Position numbers and translations under genes: made by a program. A stretch of 64,000 nucleotides of DNA from Oerskovia turbata (GTDB taxonomy: Bacteria; Actinomycetota; Actinomycetes; Actinomycetales; Cellulomonadaceae), in the NCBI RefSeq assembly GCF_000718325.1, contig NZ_JOFV01000006.1:248001-312000 (forward strand), read 5' to 3'. Below the pieces are notes generated by a model, which did no database searches, had not been told where the DNA came from, and saw nothing but the letters and a program-made list of their open reading frames with translations. Within the stretch, counting starts at the first letter, position 1. The number at the start of each line of letters is the position of its first letter. Of the stretch, positions 8,242-15,744 are shown piece by piece.

Positions 8242-8502
8242 CTACGTGAGGGACAGGAAGAGCTTCTCGAGCTTCTGCACGTCCGCCGGGCCGTTCTCGT
8301 CGTCCGTGAGGCACTGCTTCATGCCCGAGGCGATGATCGCGAACCCGGCGCGGTCGAGCGCCTTGGACACCGCGGAGAGCTGCACGACGAGGTCGGCGCA
8401 GTCGCCGCCCTCGTCGACCATCCGCACGACCGCGGCAAGCTGCCCCTGGGCGCGCTTGAGCCGGTTCGAGACCTTCTTCATCTCGACCTTGTCGAGCTCC
8501 AT
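8242..8502 (-). CDS. CsoR/FrmR-family repressor, CstR-like (persulfide-sensing type)
   Basis: An 86-residue all-helical repressor of the CsoR/RcnR/FrmR family, with the LKRAQGQLAAVVRMVDEG DNA-binding helix. Copper-sensing CsoR uses Cys-His-Cys; here Cys35 and Cys64 are kept, 29 residues apart, but the His four residues before the second Cys is Gly60. That pattern is the one known for CstR, which senses persulfides. The setting agrees: the cluster holds a CoA-disulfide reductase-rhodanese fusion and a CsoR/CstR-type palindrome (9354-9373). Start 8502 has AGAGGAAG upstream. An alternative ATG at 8517 overlaps the preceding stop as ATGA. Last gene of a four-gene minus-strand run. Confidence 0.85.
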   Translation of the reverse strand: MELDKVEMKKVSNRLKRAQGQLAAVVRMVDEGGDCADLVVQLSAVSKALDRAGFAIIASGMKQCLTDDENGPADVQKLEKLFLSLT

Positions 8503-8513
8503 GACTCTTCCTC

Positions 8514-8981
8514 TCATCGCGCACACACGTCGCGCGTGCTGCTCGTGCGCTGCACGAGCCCGAACAGGACAACAGCCAGCGCGGGCAGCACCATCCCGAC
8601 CTGGTGAGGCGCCTGGCCGACCAGGAACACGGCGGCGAGCACCGTGCCGCCCGAGACGACGGCGCACGGCGAGCACCCGAGGGTATCCCGCCAGGACTCG
8701 CCCCGGGCCGGGACGTAGCTCGCGAGCGTGAGGCCACCGACGGCGGCCACGACCACGAGCAGCCCCAGCCACAGGGGTGTGACGCCGGTCGTCCAGCCAC
8801 CGCCCGCCTGCACGAGCAGGACGAGCAGGGCGGGCGCGAGGGTCGCTGCGACGACGAGCCGCCGCCTGCCCCAGGCCGGGCGCCGCACCTGGACCGGCAG
8901 CGGAGCGGCCGCCTGCGCGGTGACGGGAGGTGGGGCGTCGGACGGGGCGTCGAGTGCGGCGCTCCGGGGCGCCGGGCTCAT
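8514..8981 (-). CDS. Small integral membrane protein with GCSPC motif in the sulfide module
   Basis: A 155-residue protein with a ~45-residue Pro/Ala-rich N-terminus and four predicted membrane helices (around VVAATLAPALLVLLV, LWLGLLVVVAAVGGLTLA, AVVSGGTVLAAVFLVG and GMVLPALAVVLFGLVQ). GCSPC lies at the start of helix 3. Its ATG overlaps the stop of the 38-residue Cys-rich gene (ATGA), and its own stop overlaps the alternative start of the CstR-like gene. Position suggests a role in transport or membrane sensing of sulfur species. I do not recognise a named family. Confidence 0.7.
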   Translation of the reverse strand: MSPAPRSAALDAPSDAPPPVTAQAAAPLPVQVRRPAWGRRRLVVAATLAPALLVLLVQAGGGWTTGVTPLWLGLLVVVAAVGGLTLASYVPARGESWRDTLGCSPCAVVSGGTVLAAVFLVGQAPHQVGMVLPALAVVLFGLVQRTSSTRDVCAR

Positions 8982-9094
8982 CGGCAGGTGCAGCGTTCGG
9001 AGGGCTCGAACTCGGCGAGGACCTCGTCGGCGTGCATGCCGCAGCCGGTCCAGGTGATCTTGCGGCAGGTTCCGCAGCGGGCGGGGCTGCACAT
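8978..9094 (-). CDS. 38-residue Cys-rich protein in the sulfide module
   Basis: Too short for usual gene calling but well supported. ATG 9094 has a GAGGAG site 8 bases before, and the stop overlaps the next ATG. Six cysteines occur in a pattern shared with the 57-residue neighbour: an N-terminal Cys pair (RCGTC), then TWTGCGMHADEV, then RCTC at the end. The Cys/His spacing looks like a small metal or persulfide carrier. The conserved core K-x-TW-x-GCG-x-H is common to many tiny actinobacterial proteins without known function. Confidence 0.7.
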   Translation of the reverse strand: MCSPARCGTCRKITWTGCGMHADEVLAEFEPSERCTCR

Positions 9095-9150
9095 GGTGGT
9101 TCTCCTCGTGATCTGGGTGGTCTAAGTGGTCGATGCGGTCGCGGTCGCGA

Positions 9151-9324
9151 TCAGCGCTTGAAGAGACGCGAGAGGAAGGACCCCTGGGCAGGGGCCTTGA
9201 CCTCGGCCGCGTGGCCCTCGCAACGGTCGTTGCGGGGCACGCCCCGCATGACCTGGTCGACGTGCTGGCCGCAGCCGGCCCACGTCGTCTTGCCGCACTT
9301 CTTGCAGGTCACAGCTCTACACAC
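9151..9324 (-). CDS. 57-residue Cys-rich protein, first gene of the CstR-controlled run
   Basis: GTG 9324 lies 8 bases after GAGGAGG, a near-perfect ribosome site. The protein has CRAVTCKKCGKTTWAGCGQHVDQV-type Cys/His spacing followed by NDRCEGH and a basic tail (SRLFKR). The first half is clearly homologous to the 38-residue protein encoded next (Cys pair, TW, GCG, H, late Cys). Its transcript starts just beside the 20-bp operator and faces away from the CoA-disulfide reductase gene. Function is unknown; zinc binding or persulfide relay is inferred. Confidence 0.75.
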   Translation of the reverse strand: MCRAVTCKKCGKTTWAGCGQHVDQVMRGVPRNDRCEGHAAEVKAPAQGSFLSRLFKR

Positions 9325-9353
9325 GCTTTTCCTCCTCGGTGGATGTGCTCCAA

Positions 9354-9373
9354 CTATACCCCCAGGGGTATAG
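9354..9373. promoter_or_regulatory. Perfect CsoR/CstR-type operator in a divergent promoter region
   Basis: CTATACCCCCAGGGGTATAG is palindromic: 9-base arms CTATACCCC and GGGGTATAG around a CA centre. The AT-ACCCC/GGGGT-AT architecture is that recognised by CsoR/CstR repressors. It lies 26 bases upstream of the CoA-disulfide reductase ATG and 29 bases upstream of the divergent Cys-rich gene, so one repressor could control both arms. Confidence 0.85.
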
Positions 9374-9399
9374 TGCTTCTCGACCCCCAGGAGGAAACC

Positions 9400-11208
9400 A
9401 TGAAGATCGTCATCGTCGGAGGCGTCGCGGCAGGCATGTCCGCGGCCACCCGTCTTCGCCGTCTGTCGGAGGACGCCCAGATCGTCGTCCTCGAAGCCGG
9501 CGATCACGTCTCGTTCGCCAACTGCGGCCTGCCCTACTACGCGGGAGGAGTCATCGAGGACCGCGACGCGCTCCTCCTCCAGACCCCCGAGTCGCTCGCC
9601 GCCCGCTTCCGCATCGACGTCCGCGTCCGCCACCGCGTCACGGGCGTCGACGCCGACGCGCACACCGTCACCGTCCACGACCTCACCACGGGCGAGGAGT
9701 CCGTCGAGACCTACGACCGCCTCGTGCTCAGCCCCGGGGCCCGACCGATCGTCCCGCCCGCCCCCGGCATTGAGCGCGCCCTCGTGCTGCGCGACGTGGC
9801 CGACGTCGACAAGATCGTCGCCGCGATCGACGGCACCGTCCCCGAGGCCGCACGCTCGGCCGTCGTGATCGGCGGCGGGTTCGTCGGGGTCGAGGTCGCG
9901 GAGAACCTCGTCCACCGAGGCCTCGACGTCACGCTCGTCGAGCTCGCCGACCAGGTCCTCGCCCCGCTCGACCCCGAGATGGCGATCCGCGTCCAGCAAG
10001 AGCTCGAGGCCCACGGCGTCCACGTGCGCACCTCGACGCAGGTCACCGCGCTCGGCCCCGACACCGCCGACCTGTCCTCGTCCGACGGCTCCCCCCGCGG
10101 CACCGTCCCGGCCGACCTCGTCGTCGCCGCGATCGGCGTCCGCCCCGACGTCGAGCTCGCGGTCCTCGCCGGGGCCCAGGTCGGACCGCGCGGCGGCATC
10201 CTCGTCGACCAGGACCTGCGCACCTCCGTACCCGACGTCTACGCCGTCGGTGACGCGGCGACCAAGCGCGACGCGCTCGCAGCCACCGGCTCCGACCCCG
10301 GCGCGACCGGCGACGAGCCCACGACCCTCATCCCGCTCGCCAACCTCGCCAACCGGCACGGACGCCACGTCGCCGACGTGATCCTCGGTCGCCGCACCGG
10401 CATGCGCCCCTCGATGGGGACGGCCGTCGTCGGCGTCTTCGGGCTCACAGCCGCGAGCGTCGGGCGCAACGAGAAGCGACTCCGGGCCGAGGGACGTCCC
10501 TACCGGGCGATCCACACGCACCCCGCGCAGCACGCCGGCTACTACCCCGGCGCGACCCAGATGGCGCTCAAGCTCCTCGTCGACCCCGAGACCGACCAGA
10601 TCCTGGGCGCCCAGGGCGTCGGGCGCGACGGCGTCGACAAGCGCATCGACGTGCTCGCCACCGCCATCGCGGGCGGGCTCACGGCCTCCGACCTCGCAGA
10701 CCTCGAGCTCGCGTACGCCCCGGCGTACGGCTCGGCCAAGGACCCCGTCAACATGCTCGGATACGTGGCCGACAACCTGCGCACTGGCGAGACCCGCAGC
10801 GTCCAGTGGCACGAGCTCGACGCGCTCGTCGCGCAGGGTGCGACCGTCGTCGACGTCCGCACGCCCGGCGAGCACGCGCGCGGGACGGTCGAGGTGGCGC
10901 AAGCCTCCGGCGGTGCCGCGAGCGCGAGCCGCACGCCCGGCCCGGACGGCACCGGCTCGCTGCCCGCACTCAACGTCCCGCTCGACGAGCTGCGCGACCG
11001 CGCCGCAGCCGAGATCCCGGCCGGGGCACCCGTCGTCGTGCACTGCCAGGTGGGGCAGCGCGGGCACACCGCCGCGCGGCTGCTCGCCCAGCTCGGCTAC
11101 GACGTGCGCAACCTCGACGGCGGCTACCTCACCTGGCGCGACGGGACGGCCGCCCGACGCGCGGCCCGCGCCGACGAGCTCGCGGCCTCCGGCACCCCCG
11201 CCACCTGA
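9400..11208 (+). CDS. CoA-disulfide reductase with C-terminal rhodanese domain (CoADR-RHD)
   Basis: A 602-residue flavoprotein fusion. The FAD motif is VGGVAAGMSAATRLRR at the N-terminus. The redox-active single Cys is in SFANCGLPYY (Cys42), as in CoA-disulfide/persulfide reductases. The NAD(P)H motif is VVIGGGFVGVEVAENL, and the second FAD motif is VYAVGDA. From about residue 470 a rhodanese domain follows, with active-site loop VVHCQVGQRG (Cys549). Such fusions reduce CoA persulfide/disulfide and release sulfide. The ribosome site AGGAGG and the upstream CstR-type operator are clear. Likely job: persulfide or sulfide homeostasis with the divergent genes. Confidence 0.92.
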   Translation: MKIVIVGGVAAGMSAATRLRRLSEDAQIVVLEAGDHVSFANCGLPYYAGGVIEDRDALLLQTPESLAARFRIDVRVRHRVTGVDADAHTVTVHDLTTGEESVETYDRLVLSPGARPIVPPAPGIERALVLRDVADVDKIVAAIDGTVPEAARSAVVIGGGFVGVEVAENLVHRGLDVTLVELADQVLAPLDPEMAIRVQQELEAHGVHVRTSTQVTALGPDTADLSSSDGSPRGTVPADLVVAAIGVRPDVELAVLAGAQVGPRGGILVDQDLRTSVPDVYAVGDAATKRDALAATGSDPGATGDEPTTLIPLANLANRHGRHVADVILGRRTGMRPSMGTAVVGVFGLTAASVGRNEKRLRAEGRPYRAIHTHPAQHAGYYPGATQMALKLLVDPETDQILGAQGVGRDGVDKRIDVLATAIAGGLTASDLADLELAYAPAYGSAKDPVNMLGYVADNLRTGETRSVQWHELDALVAQGATVVDVRTPGEHARGTVEVAQASGGAASASRTPGPDGTGSLPALNVPLDELRDRAAAEIPAGAPVVVHCQVGQRGHTAARLLAQLGYDVRNLDGGYLTWRDGTAARRAARADELAASGTPAT

Positions 11209-11250
11209 CGTGTCCGGGCGGGCGGGCAGACCCGCCCGCCCGGACACGTC
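11207..11250 (+). terminator. Long GC-rich hairpin terminator after CoADR-RHD
   Basis: Perfect 20-bp arms at 11207-11226 and 11231-11250 with a CAGA tetraloop. The left arm overlaps the last two bases of the stop codon. The stem is almost all G-C and is the strongest hairpin in this region. Confidence 0.85.
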
Positions 11251-11402
11251 GGCCGCGGGTACCTCGGCCGCGGGCGCGTCGGCCGCCCCGACCGTCCCGG
11301 CGCCGCGACGGAGCCCCGGGTGCCTACGATGGTCAGGTCCCCACACCTTCGCCCGACGCACCCGGACGACCGGTGCGCCACCCCGACCCCGGCAGGAGCC
11401 CC

Positions 11403-11513
11403 ATGCCCGTCCGCCCCCGCACCATCCTGCTGATCTCGGTCGGTGTCGCCGTCGTGCTGCTCGGGTCCCTCGTGGTCTTCCTGTCGATCGTCGGGATCGA
11501 CGGCGTCGCCTGA
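11403..11513 (+). CDS. 36-residue single-span membrane peptide
   Basis: ATG 11403 follows CAGGAGCC, a good ribosome site. The peptide has a short basic start (MPVRPRT) and one hydrophobic helix of ~25 residues (ILLISVGVAVVLLGSLVVFLSIV). It ends GIDGVA. A TACGAT hexamer at about 11327 could be a -10 box. It may be a small membrane protein; a chance ORF cannot be excluded. Confidence 0.5.
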   Translation: MPVRPRTILLISVGVAVVLLGSLVVFLSIVGIDGVA

Positions 11514-11552
11514 CACCCCGTCAGGCGCCCTGCCCGCCGGGTCGTCAGCGGG

Positions 11553-11747
11553 TCAGACGACCTCGTGCGCCCCGGTCCACGACGCCACCGTGCGGTCGTC
11601 CGAGGTCTGCAACGAGAACGACGTGAGCGGCAGGTTCCCGCTCCGCTTGCGTGACCGGACGACGTCGAGCGCCGCCTCGTCGGTCTCGGCCTCGAACGGT
11701 TCGCCTCGCAGCGCAGCGGTCGCCGTCAGGATCGAGTAGGTGGTCAT
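11553..11747 (-). CDS. Hypothetical 64-residue protein
   Basis: The reading frame from ATG 11747 gives a polar, soluble, cysteine-free protein with a FEAETDEAALDVVRSRKRSGNLPLTSFSLQTSD core. Third codon positions are strongly GC-biased, in line with coding. No recognisable family and no clear ribosome site. It lies alone between the membrane peptide and the histidine phosphatase gene. Confidence 0.5.
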   Translation of the reverse strand: MTTYSILTATAALRGEPFEAETDEAALDVVRSRKRSGNLPLTSFSLQTSDDRTVASWTGAHEVV

Positions 11748-11962
11748 GACGGACGAGCCTATGGGCAGACCCCGCCCCGCGACGAGCCCCGACTCGGTCA
11801 CACCGGCCCACGAACACCCGTGCGGCCGGCGCTGCAGGACCTCCGACACCGGCCGGCCCGCCCTCGGACACCCCGCCCGCACGGCGCGACGGACACCCAG
11901 CGCGTGCTCCGCCGTCGGGCCTGGGAGATGCTCGGAACAGCAACCCGACCCCGGAGGACACC

Positions 11963-12622
11963 ATGCCCGAACCCCAGCTCGTGCTCCTGCGCCACGGCGA
12001 GACCGCGTGGAGCCGCACCGGTCAGCACACCGGCACGAGCGACATCCCCCTGACCCCGCACGGTGAGGAACAGGCGCGCGCCGCCGGGGCGTTCCTCGCC
12101 GGACGCACGTTCACCCTCACGCTGTGCAGCCCCCTGCTGCGCGCCCGGCGGACCGCCGAGCTCGCCGGGCACCCCGACGCGACCGTCGAACCCCGCCTCG
12201 CCGAGTGGGACTACGGCCCCGTCGAAGGCCGCACCGCCGACGACGTGAGCCGGGAGATCGGCCACGACTGGCTGATCTTCCGTGACGGCGTGCACGTCGT
12301 GCCCCGCGCACAAGGCACCCCGGGCGAGCCGGGGACCCGGCCCGGCGAGACGCTCGACGACGTCGCGGACCGGGCGCACGCCGTCGTGCAGCGCGTCGAG
12401 CCCGTGCTCCACGACGGCGGCGACGTGCTGCTCGTCGCGCACGGTCACCTGCTGCGCGTGCTCGCCGCGGTCTGGCTCGGGCTGGACCCCGCGACCGCCG
12501 CCCGGTTCGAGCTGGGCACCGCGAGCATCAGCCTGCTCGGCCACGGGCACGGCCTGCGCACGGTCGAGGGCTGGAACCTGCCGACGGACCGACCGGGACA
12601 CCGTGCCGCGACACCCCCCTGA
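11963..12622 (+). CDS. Histidine phosphatase family protein (phosphoglycerate-mutase-like)
   Basis: A 219-residue member of the histidine phosphatase superfamily. The catalytic phospho-acceptor motif LLRHGETAW is at residues 8-16. The second catalytic His is in LLVAHGHLLRVLA. The general acid region is LAEWDYGPVEGRTADDV. The family covers broad-specificity phosphatases as well as cofactor-dependent mutases, so the substrate is open. The ribosome site GGAGG precedes ATG 11963. The PH-domain gene starts 9 bases after its stop. Confidence 0.92.
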   Translation: MPEPQLVLLRHGETAWSRTGQHTGTSDIPLTPHGEEQARAAGAFLAGRTFTLTLCSPLLRARRTAELAGHPDATVEPRLAEWDYGPVEGRTADDVSREIGHDWLIFRDGVHVVPRAQGTPGEPGTRPGETLDDVADRAHAVVQRVEPVLHDGGDVLLVAHGHLLRVLAAVWLGLDPATAARFELGTASISLLGHGHGLRTVEGWNLPTDRPGHRAATPP

Positions 12623-12631
12623 GGTGGCACG

Positions 12632-13165
12632 ATGCTCCCCATGAGCGTCAACAAGAACCTCGCCGAGGGCGAGACCGTCGTCATGGAGCTGCGGACCCAC
12701 CCCAAGGCCCTGTTCCTGCCGATCCTCGTCCTGGTCCTGATCGTGGCCGCGGCGACGGCGATCCTCTGGTTCTCGCCCGAGCACCCCGTGATCCTGTGGG
12801 GCACGCTCGGTGTGGCGGCGGTCGCGGCGTTCGTGTGGGTCGTCGTGCCGCACCTGCGCTGGCTGACCACCCAGTACACCGTGACGACCAAGCGCCTGTC
12901 GACGCGCACCGGCATCCTCACGCGCACGGGCCGCGACATCCCCCTCTACCGCATCAACGACGTCACGTACGAGAAGGACCTGGTCGACCGCATGCTCGGC
13001 TGCGGGACGCTCATCATCTCGGACGCGACGGCCAAGCCCGGCATGACCCTGCCCGACGTCCCACGCGTCGAGGAGGTCCAGGTCCAGCTCCACGAGCTGC
13101 TGTTCGCGGCCGACGACGGCTCGGACGACGGCGAGTGGCCCCCGAGCGAGCCGCGACGCGCCTGA
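12632..13165 (+). CDS. PH domain-containing membrane protein (bPH2/DUF304 type)
   Basis: A 177-residue protein with two membrane helices (FLPILVLVLIVAAATAILWF and LWGTLGVAAVAAFVWVVV). A bacterial PH-like domain follows: TQYTVTTKRLSTRTGILTRTGRDIPLYRINDVTYEKDLVDRMLGCGTLIISDA, the hallmark of YdbS/YdbT-like proteins. The C-terminus is acidic. ATG 12632 is used here; ATG 12641 is equally possible. It probably forms a small operon with the histidine phosphatase. Role unknown. Confidence 0.88.
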   Translation: MLPMSVNKNLAEGETVVMELRTHPKALFLPILVLVLIVAAATAILWFSPEHPVILWGTLGVAAVAAFVWVVVPHLRWLTTQYTVTTKRLSTRTGILTRTGRDIPLYRINDVTYEKDLVDRMLGCGTLIISDATAKPGMTLPDVPRVEEVQVQLHELLFAADDGSDDGEWPPSEPRRA

Positions 13166-13204
13166 CCCGTCCTGGCCCGTCGCCGCCGGATCACGCACTC
13201 AGCG

Positions 13205-13900
13205 TCAGCGCACGGCCCGCTCGGCCCGCTCGCGCACCTCGGCCGACAGCCGGACCTCGCCCGCAGCCTCGGCGTCGAGCAGGCGCTCCGACACCTCGAC
13301 CGTCGTCCCCGCGACGCGTGCCCCGAACCAGTCCGCGATGCTCACGCCGTGCGACGGCCGCGACACGACCTCGACCACGTCACCGGCCCGCACCTCGCCC
13401 GGCGTCACGACCCGCAGGTACGCCCCCGTGCGGTTCGCGTCGGTGAACCGTTTGACCCACCGCTCCTCACCGAGGCGCCGCGCGAACGTCGAGCACGGCG
13501 TCCGCGGCTGCGTGACCTCCAGGACCGCGGTCCCCACCTGCCAGCGCTCACCGATCAGCGCCCCGCTCGCCGCGACGCCACGCGTGCGGAAGTTCTCCCC
13601 GAACAGCCCGGGAGTCACCTCGTAGCCGAGCTCGCCCGACCAGTGGTCGGCGTCCTCCTGCGAGTACGCGTACACGGCCTGCTCCTCGCCGCCGTGGTGC
13701 GCGCGGTCGGCCTGCACGTCGGCGTACAGACCCAGCGGTCGGACCTTGACAGGCCCTTCGACGGGTCGCTTGTCGATCGCGGTCACGCCGACCGCACCGG
13801 CATCGGGCAGCAGGACGTGCACGCGGCACACCGCGAGGAGCTCACCCGCCGCGCCGAGCGGCGCGTGGGGACGGGCAGGTTCGGGGGTCGAGAAGGTCAT
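13205..13900 (-). CDS. MOSC domain-containing protein (YiiM-like)
   Basis: A 231-residue MOSC-family protein. The conserved beta-barrel elements IDKRPVEGPVKV, DRAHHGGEEQAVYAYS, GLFGENFRTRGV and the Cys motif TQPRTPCSTFARR (likely molybdenum-ligand Cys) are all in order. MOSC proteins such as YiiM reduce N-hydroxylated compounds with molybdenum cofactor or handle sulfur for Moco. The C-terminal helices are as in YiiM. It is divergent from the amino-acid permease gene at 14138. Confidence 0.9.
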   Translation of the reverse strand: MTFSTPEPARPHAPLGAAGELLAVCRVHVLLPDAGAVGVTAIDKRPVEGPVKVRPLGLYADVQADRAHHGGEEQAVYAYSQEDADHWSGELGYEVTPGLFGENFRTRGVAASGALIGERWQVGTAVLEVTQPRTPCSTFARRLGEERWVKRFTDANRTGAYLRVVTPGEVRAGDVVEVVSRPSHGVSIADWFGARVAGTTVEVSERLLDAEAAGEVRLSAEVRERAERAVR

Positions 13901-13987
13901 CGGACGATTCTCCCAGGTCGTGCTGCCCCTCCGGCCCGACGGCGGCGCACCCGCAGGACCGTCCCGTCACCCTGGACGGTGCGTGCG

Positions 13988-14046
13988 GTCACCGTCGGCG
14001 GGCAGGCGCGTCACCCTCGGCGGGCGGGCGCGTCACCCTCGGCGGG
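13988..14046. repeat. Tandem array of GTCACCCTCGGCGGG with 22-bp period, locus 1 (3 copies)
   Basis: Copies begin at 13988 (one mismatch: GTCACCG), 14010 and 14032, each a 15-base core plus a 7-base GC spacer, giving an exact 22-bp period. The array lies in the divergent intergenic region between the MOSC gene and the permease gene. Identical cores with the same period occur at 17595 and 19690. Confidence 0.9.
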
Positions 14047-14137
14047 CCGCGCCTCCGGGGCGTCCGTGATGCGGGCGGCGCTGCGTCGTCGGGCGGTCCG
14101 GCGCGCGTGATGCGAGCCCTGCGGACAGACTGGAGCG

Positions 14138-15661
14138 ATGGCCAGAGGTGTACTACGACTCAAGTCCGTCGAGGAGTCCCTCGCGTCGCTCGACGACCCG
14201 GAACGCTCCCTCAAGCGCGACCTCAACGCCTGGGACCTCGCGGTCATGGGCGTCGCGGTCGCGGTCGGCGCGGGGATCTTCTCGGTCGGCGCGACCGCCG
14301 CCGCGAACTTCGCCGGGCCGTCGGTCATCATCTCGTTCGTGATCGCCTCGATCGTGTGCGCGCTCGCCGTCATGTGCTACGCCGAGTTCGCCTCGGCGCT
14401 GCCCATCGCAGGCTCGGCCTACACGTTCTCCTACGCGACCATGGGCGAGCTCGTCGCGTGGATCATCGGGTGGGACCTGATCCTGGAGATGCTGCTCGCG
14501 GCGGCCGTGATCGCGAAGTTCTGGGGCATCTACCTCGCCGACGCGTTCGCGCTGTTCGGCGTCGACCTGCCGTTGTCCATCCCGATCGGCCCGGTCGACC
14601 TCGAGTGGGGGCCCGTGTTCATCGTCGCTGTCTTCACGACGCTCCTCGCGATCGGGACCAAGCTCAGCAGCCGCATCAACAGCGTGTTCACCATCATCAA
14701 GGTCGCGATCACGCTGTTCGTGATCGTCGTGGGCTTCTTCTACGTCAAGGCCGAGAACTACACGCCGTTCATCCCGCCGTCGCAGCCCGCGCCCGAGAAG
14801 ACGGCCCTCGAGCAGCCGTTGTTCGCCTTCCTCACGGGCCTCGAACCGACGACGTACGGCGTCATGGGCCTGCTCGCGGGCGCGGCGCTCGTGTTCTTCG
14901 CGTTCATCGGGTTCGACGTCGTCGCGACCACGGCCGAGGAGGCCAAGAACCCGCAGAAGACCATCCCGAAGGGCATCCTGAGCGGCCTCGCGGTCGTCAC
15001 GGTCCTGTACATCCTGGTGACGCTCGTCGTCACGGGCATGGTCTCGTACACCGACCTCGCCGCCTCGGACGACCCCTCGCTGACCACTGCGTTCATCCTC
15101 GTGGGCGCCGACTGGGCCGGGAAGGTCATCTCGGTCGGCATCCTCGTCGGTCTGACGACCGTCATCATGGTCCTGCTCCTGGGCCTCACGCGCGTCATGT
15201 TCTCGATGAGCCGCGACGGCCTGCTGCCGCGGGGCGTCTCCAGGACCTCGCACCGGTTCCACACCCCGGTCCGCCTCCAGGTGGGGACGGGCCTCGTGGT
15301 CGCGCTCATCGCGGGGCTCGCGCAGGTCGAGCTGCTCGAGGAGATGATCAACATCGGGACGCTGTCGGCGTTCGTGCTCGTGAGCTTCGGCATCCCGATC
15401 CTGCGCCGCACGCGACCCGACATCGAGCGCGGCTTCCGCGTCCCCTGGTCCCCCGTGCTGCCCATCTTCTCGGGTGTCGCGTGCCTGTGGCTCATGACGA
15501 ACCTGACGACGCTCACGTGGCTGCGGTTCCTCGTGTGGGTCGCGGTCGGGCTCGTGATCTACGCGTCGTTCGGCTACCGGCACAGCCTGCTCTCGAAGCG
15601 CAACGTCGCGGCGCGCGAGGCGGAGGCCGCTGCCGACCCGCCGGGCATGACGCCGAGGTAG
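14138..15661 (+). CDS. APC-superfamily cationic amino acid permease
   Basis: A 507-residue permease with about 12 membrane helices. The APC consensus GAGIFSVGATAAANFAGPSVIISF is in helix 1, and CYAEFASALPIAGSAYTFSYATMGELVAWIIGWDLILE marks the cationic amino acid transporter (CAT/YfnA-like) group. FFAFIGFDVVATTAEEAKNPQKTIPKGI is the helix-6 region. The cytosolic N-terminus SVEESLASLDDPERSLKRDLNAWDL is also typical. Substrate is probably a basic or neutral amino acid. The stop codon lies inside a nested hairpin. Confidence 0.92.
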   Translation: MARGVLRLKSVEESLASLDDPERSLKRDLNAWDLAVMGVAVAVGAGIFSVGATAAANFAGPSVIISFVIASIVCALAVMCYAEFASALPIAGSAYTFSYATMGELVAWIIGWDLILEMLLAAAVIAKFWGIYLADAFALFGVDLPLSIPIGPVDLEWGPVFIVAVFTTLLAIGTKLSSRINSVFTIIKVAITLFVIVVGFFYVKAENYTPFIPPSQPAPEKTALEQPLFAFLTGLEPTTYGVMGLLAGAALVFFAFIGFDVVATTAEEAKNPQKTIPKGILSGLAVVTVLYILVTLVVTGMVSYTDLAASDDPSLTTAFILVGADWAGKVISVGILVGLTTVIMVLLLGLTRVMFSMSRDGLLPRGVSRTSHRFHTPVRLQVGTGLVVALIAGLAQVELLEEMINIGTLSAFVLVSFGIPILRRTRPDIERGFRVPWSPVLPIFSGVACLWLMTNLTTLTWLRFLVWVAVGLVIYASFGYRHSLLSKRNVAAREAEAAADPPGMTPR

Positions 15662-15724
15662 AGGTGTTTCGTCGAGGTAGAGGGCCGGAACCCTCTACCT
15701 CGACGGGAGGCCTCTACCTCGGCG
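15651..15724 (+). terminator. Nested double hairpin built from four CGAGGTAGAGG units
   Basis: An outer stem pairs CGCCGAGGTAGAGG (15651-15664, containing the permease stop codon) with CCTCTACCTCGGCG (15711-15724). An inner stem pairs GTCGAGGTAGAGGG (15671-15684) with CCCTCTACCTCGAC (15691-15704). The units can pair in alternative ways. It probably terminates the permease transcript and possibly the convergent peptidase transcript. Confidence 0.75.
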
Positions 15725-15744
15725 ACCGCGGTCTCACGGCCAGG

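Noticed and set aside
8242..8502. Copper-sensing CsoR
   Set aside because: The His ligand is replaced by Gly60 and no copper-export gene is nearby; CstR-like is a better fit.
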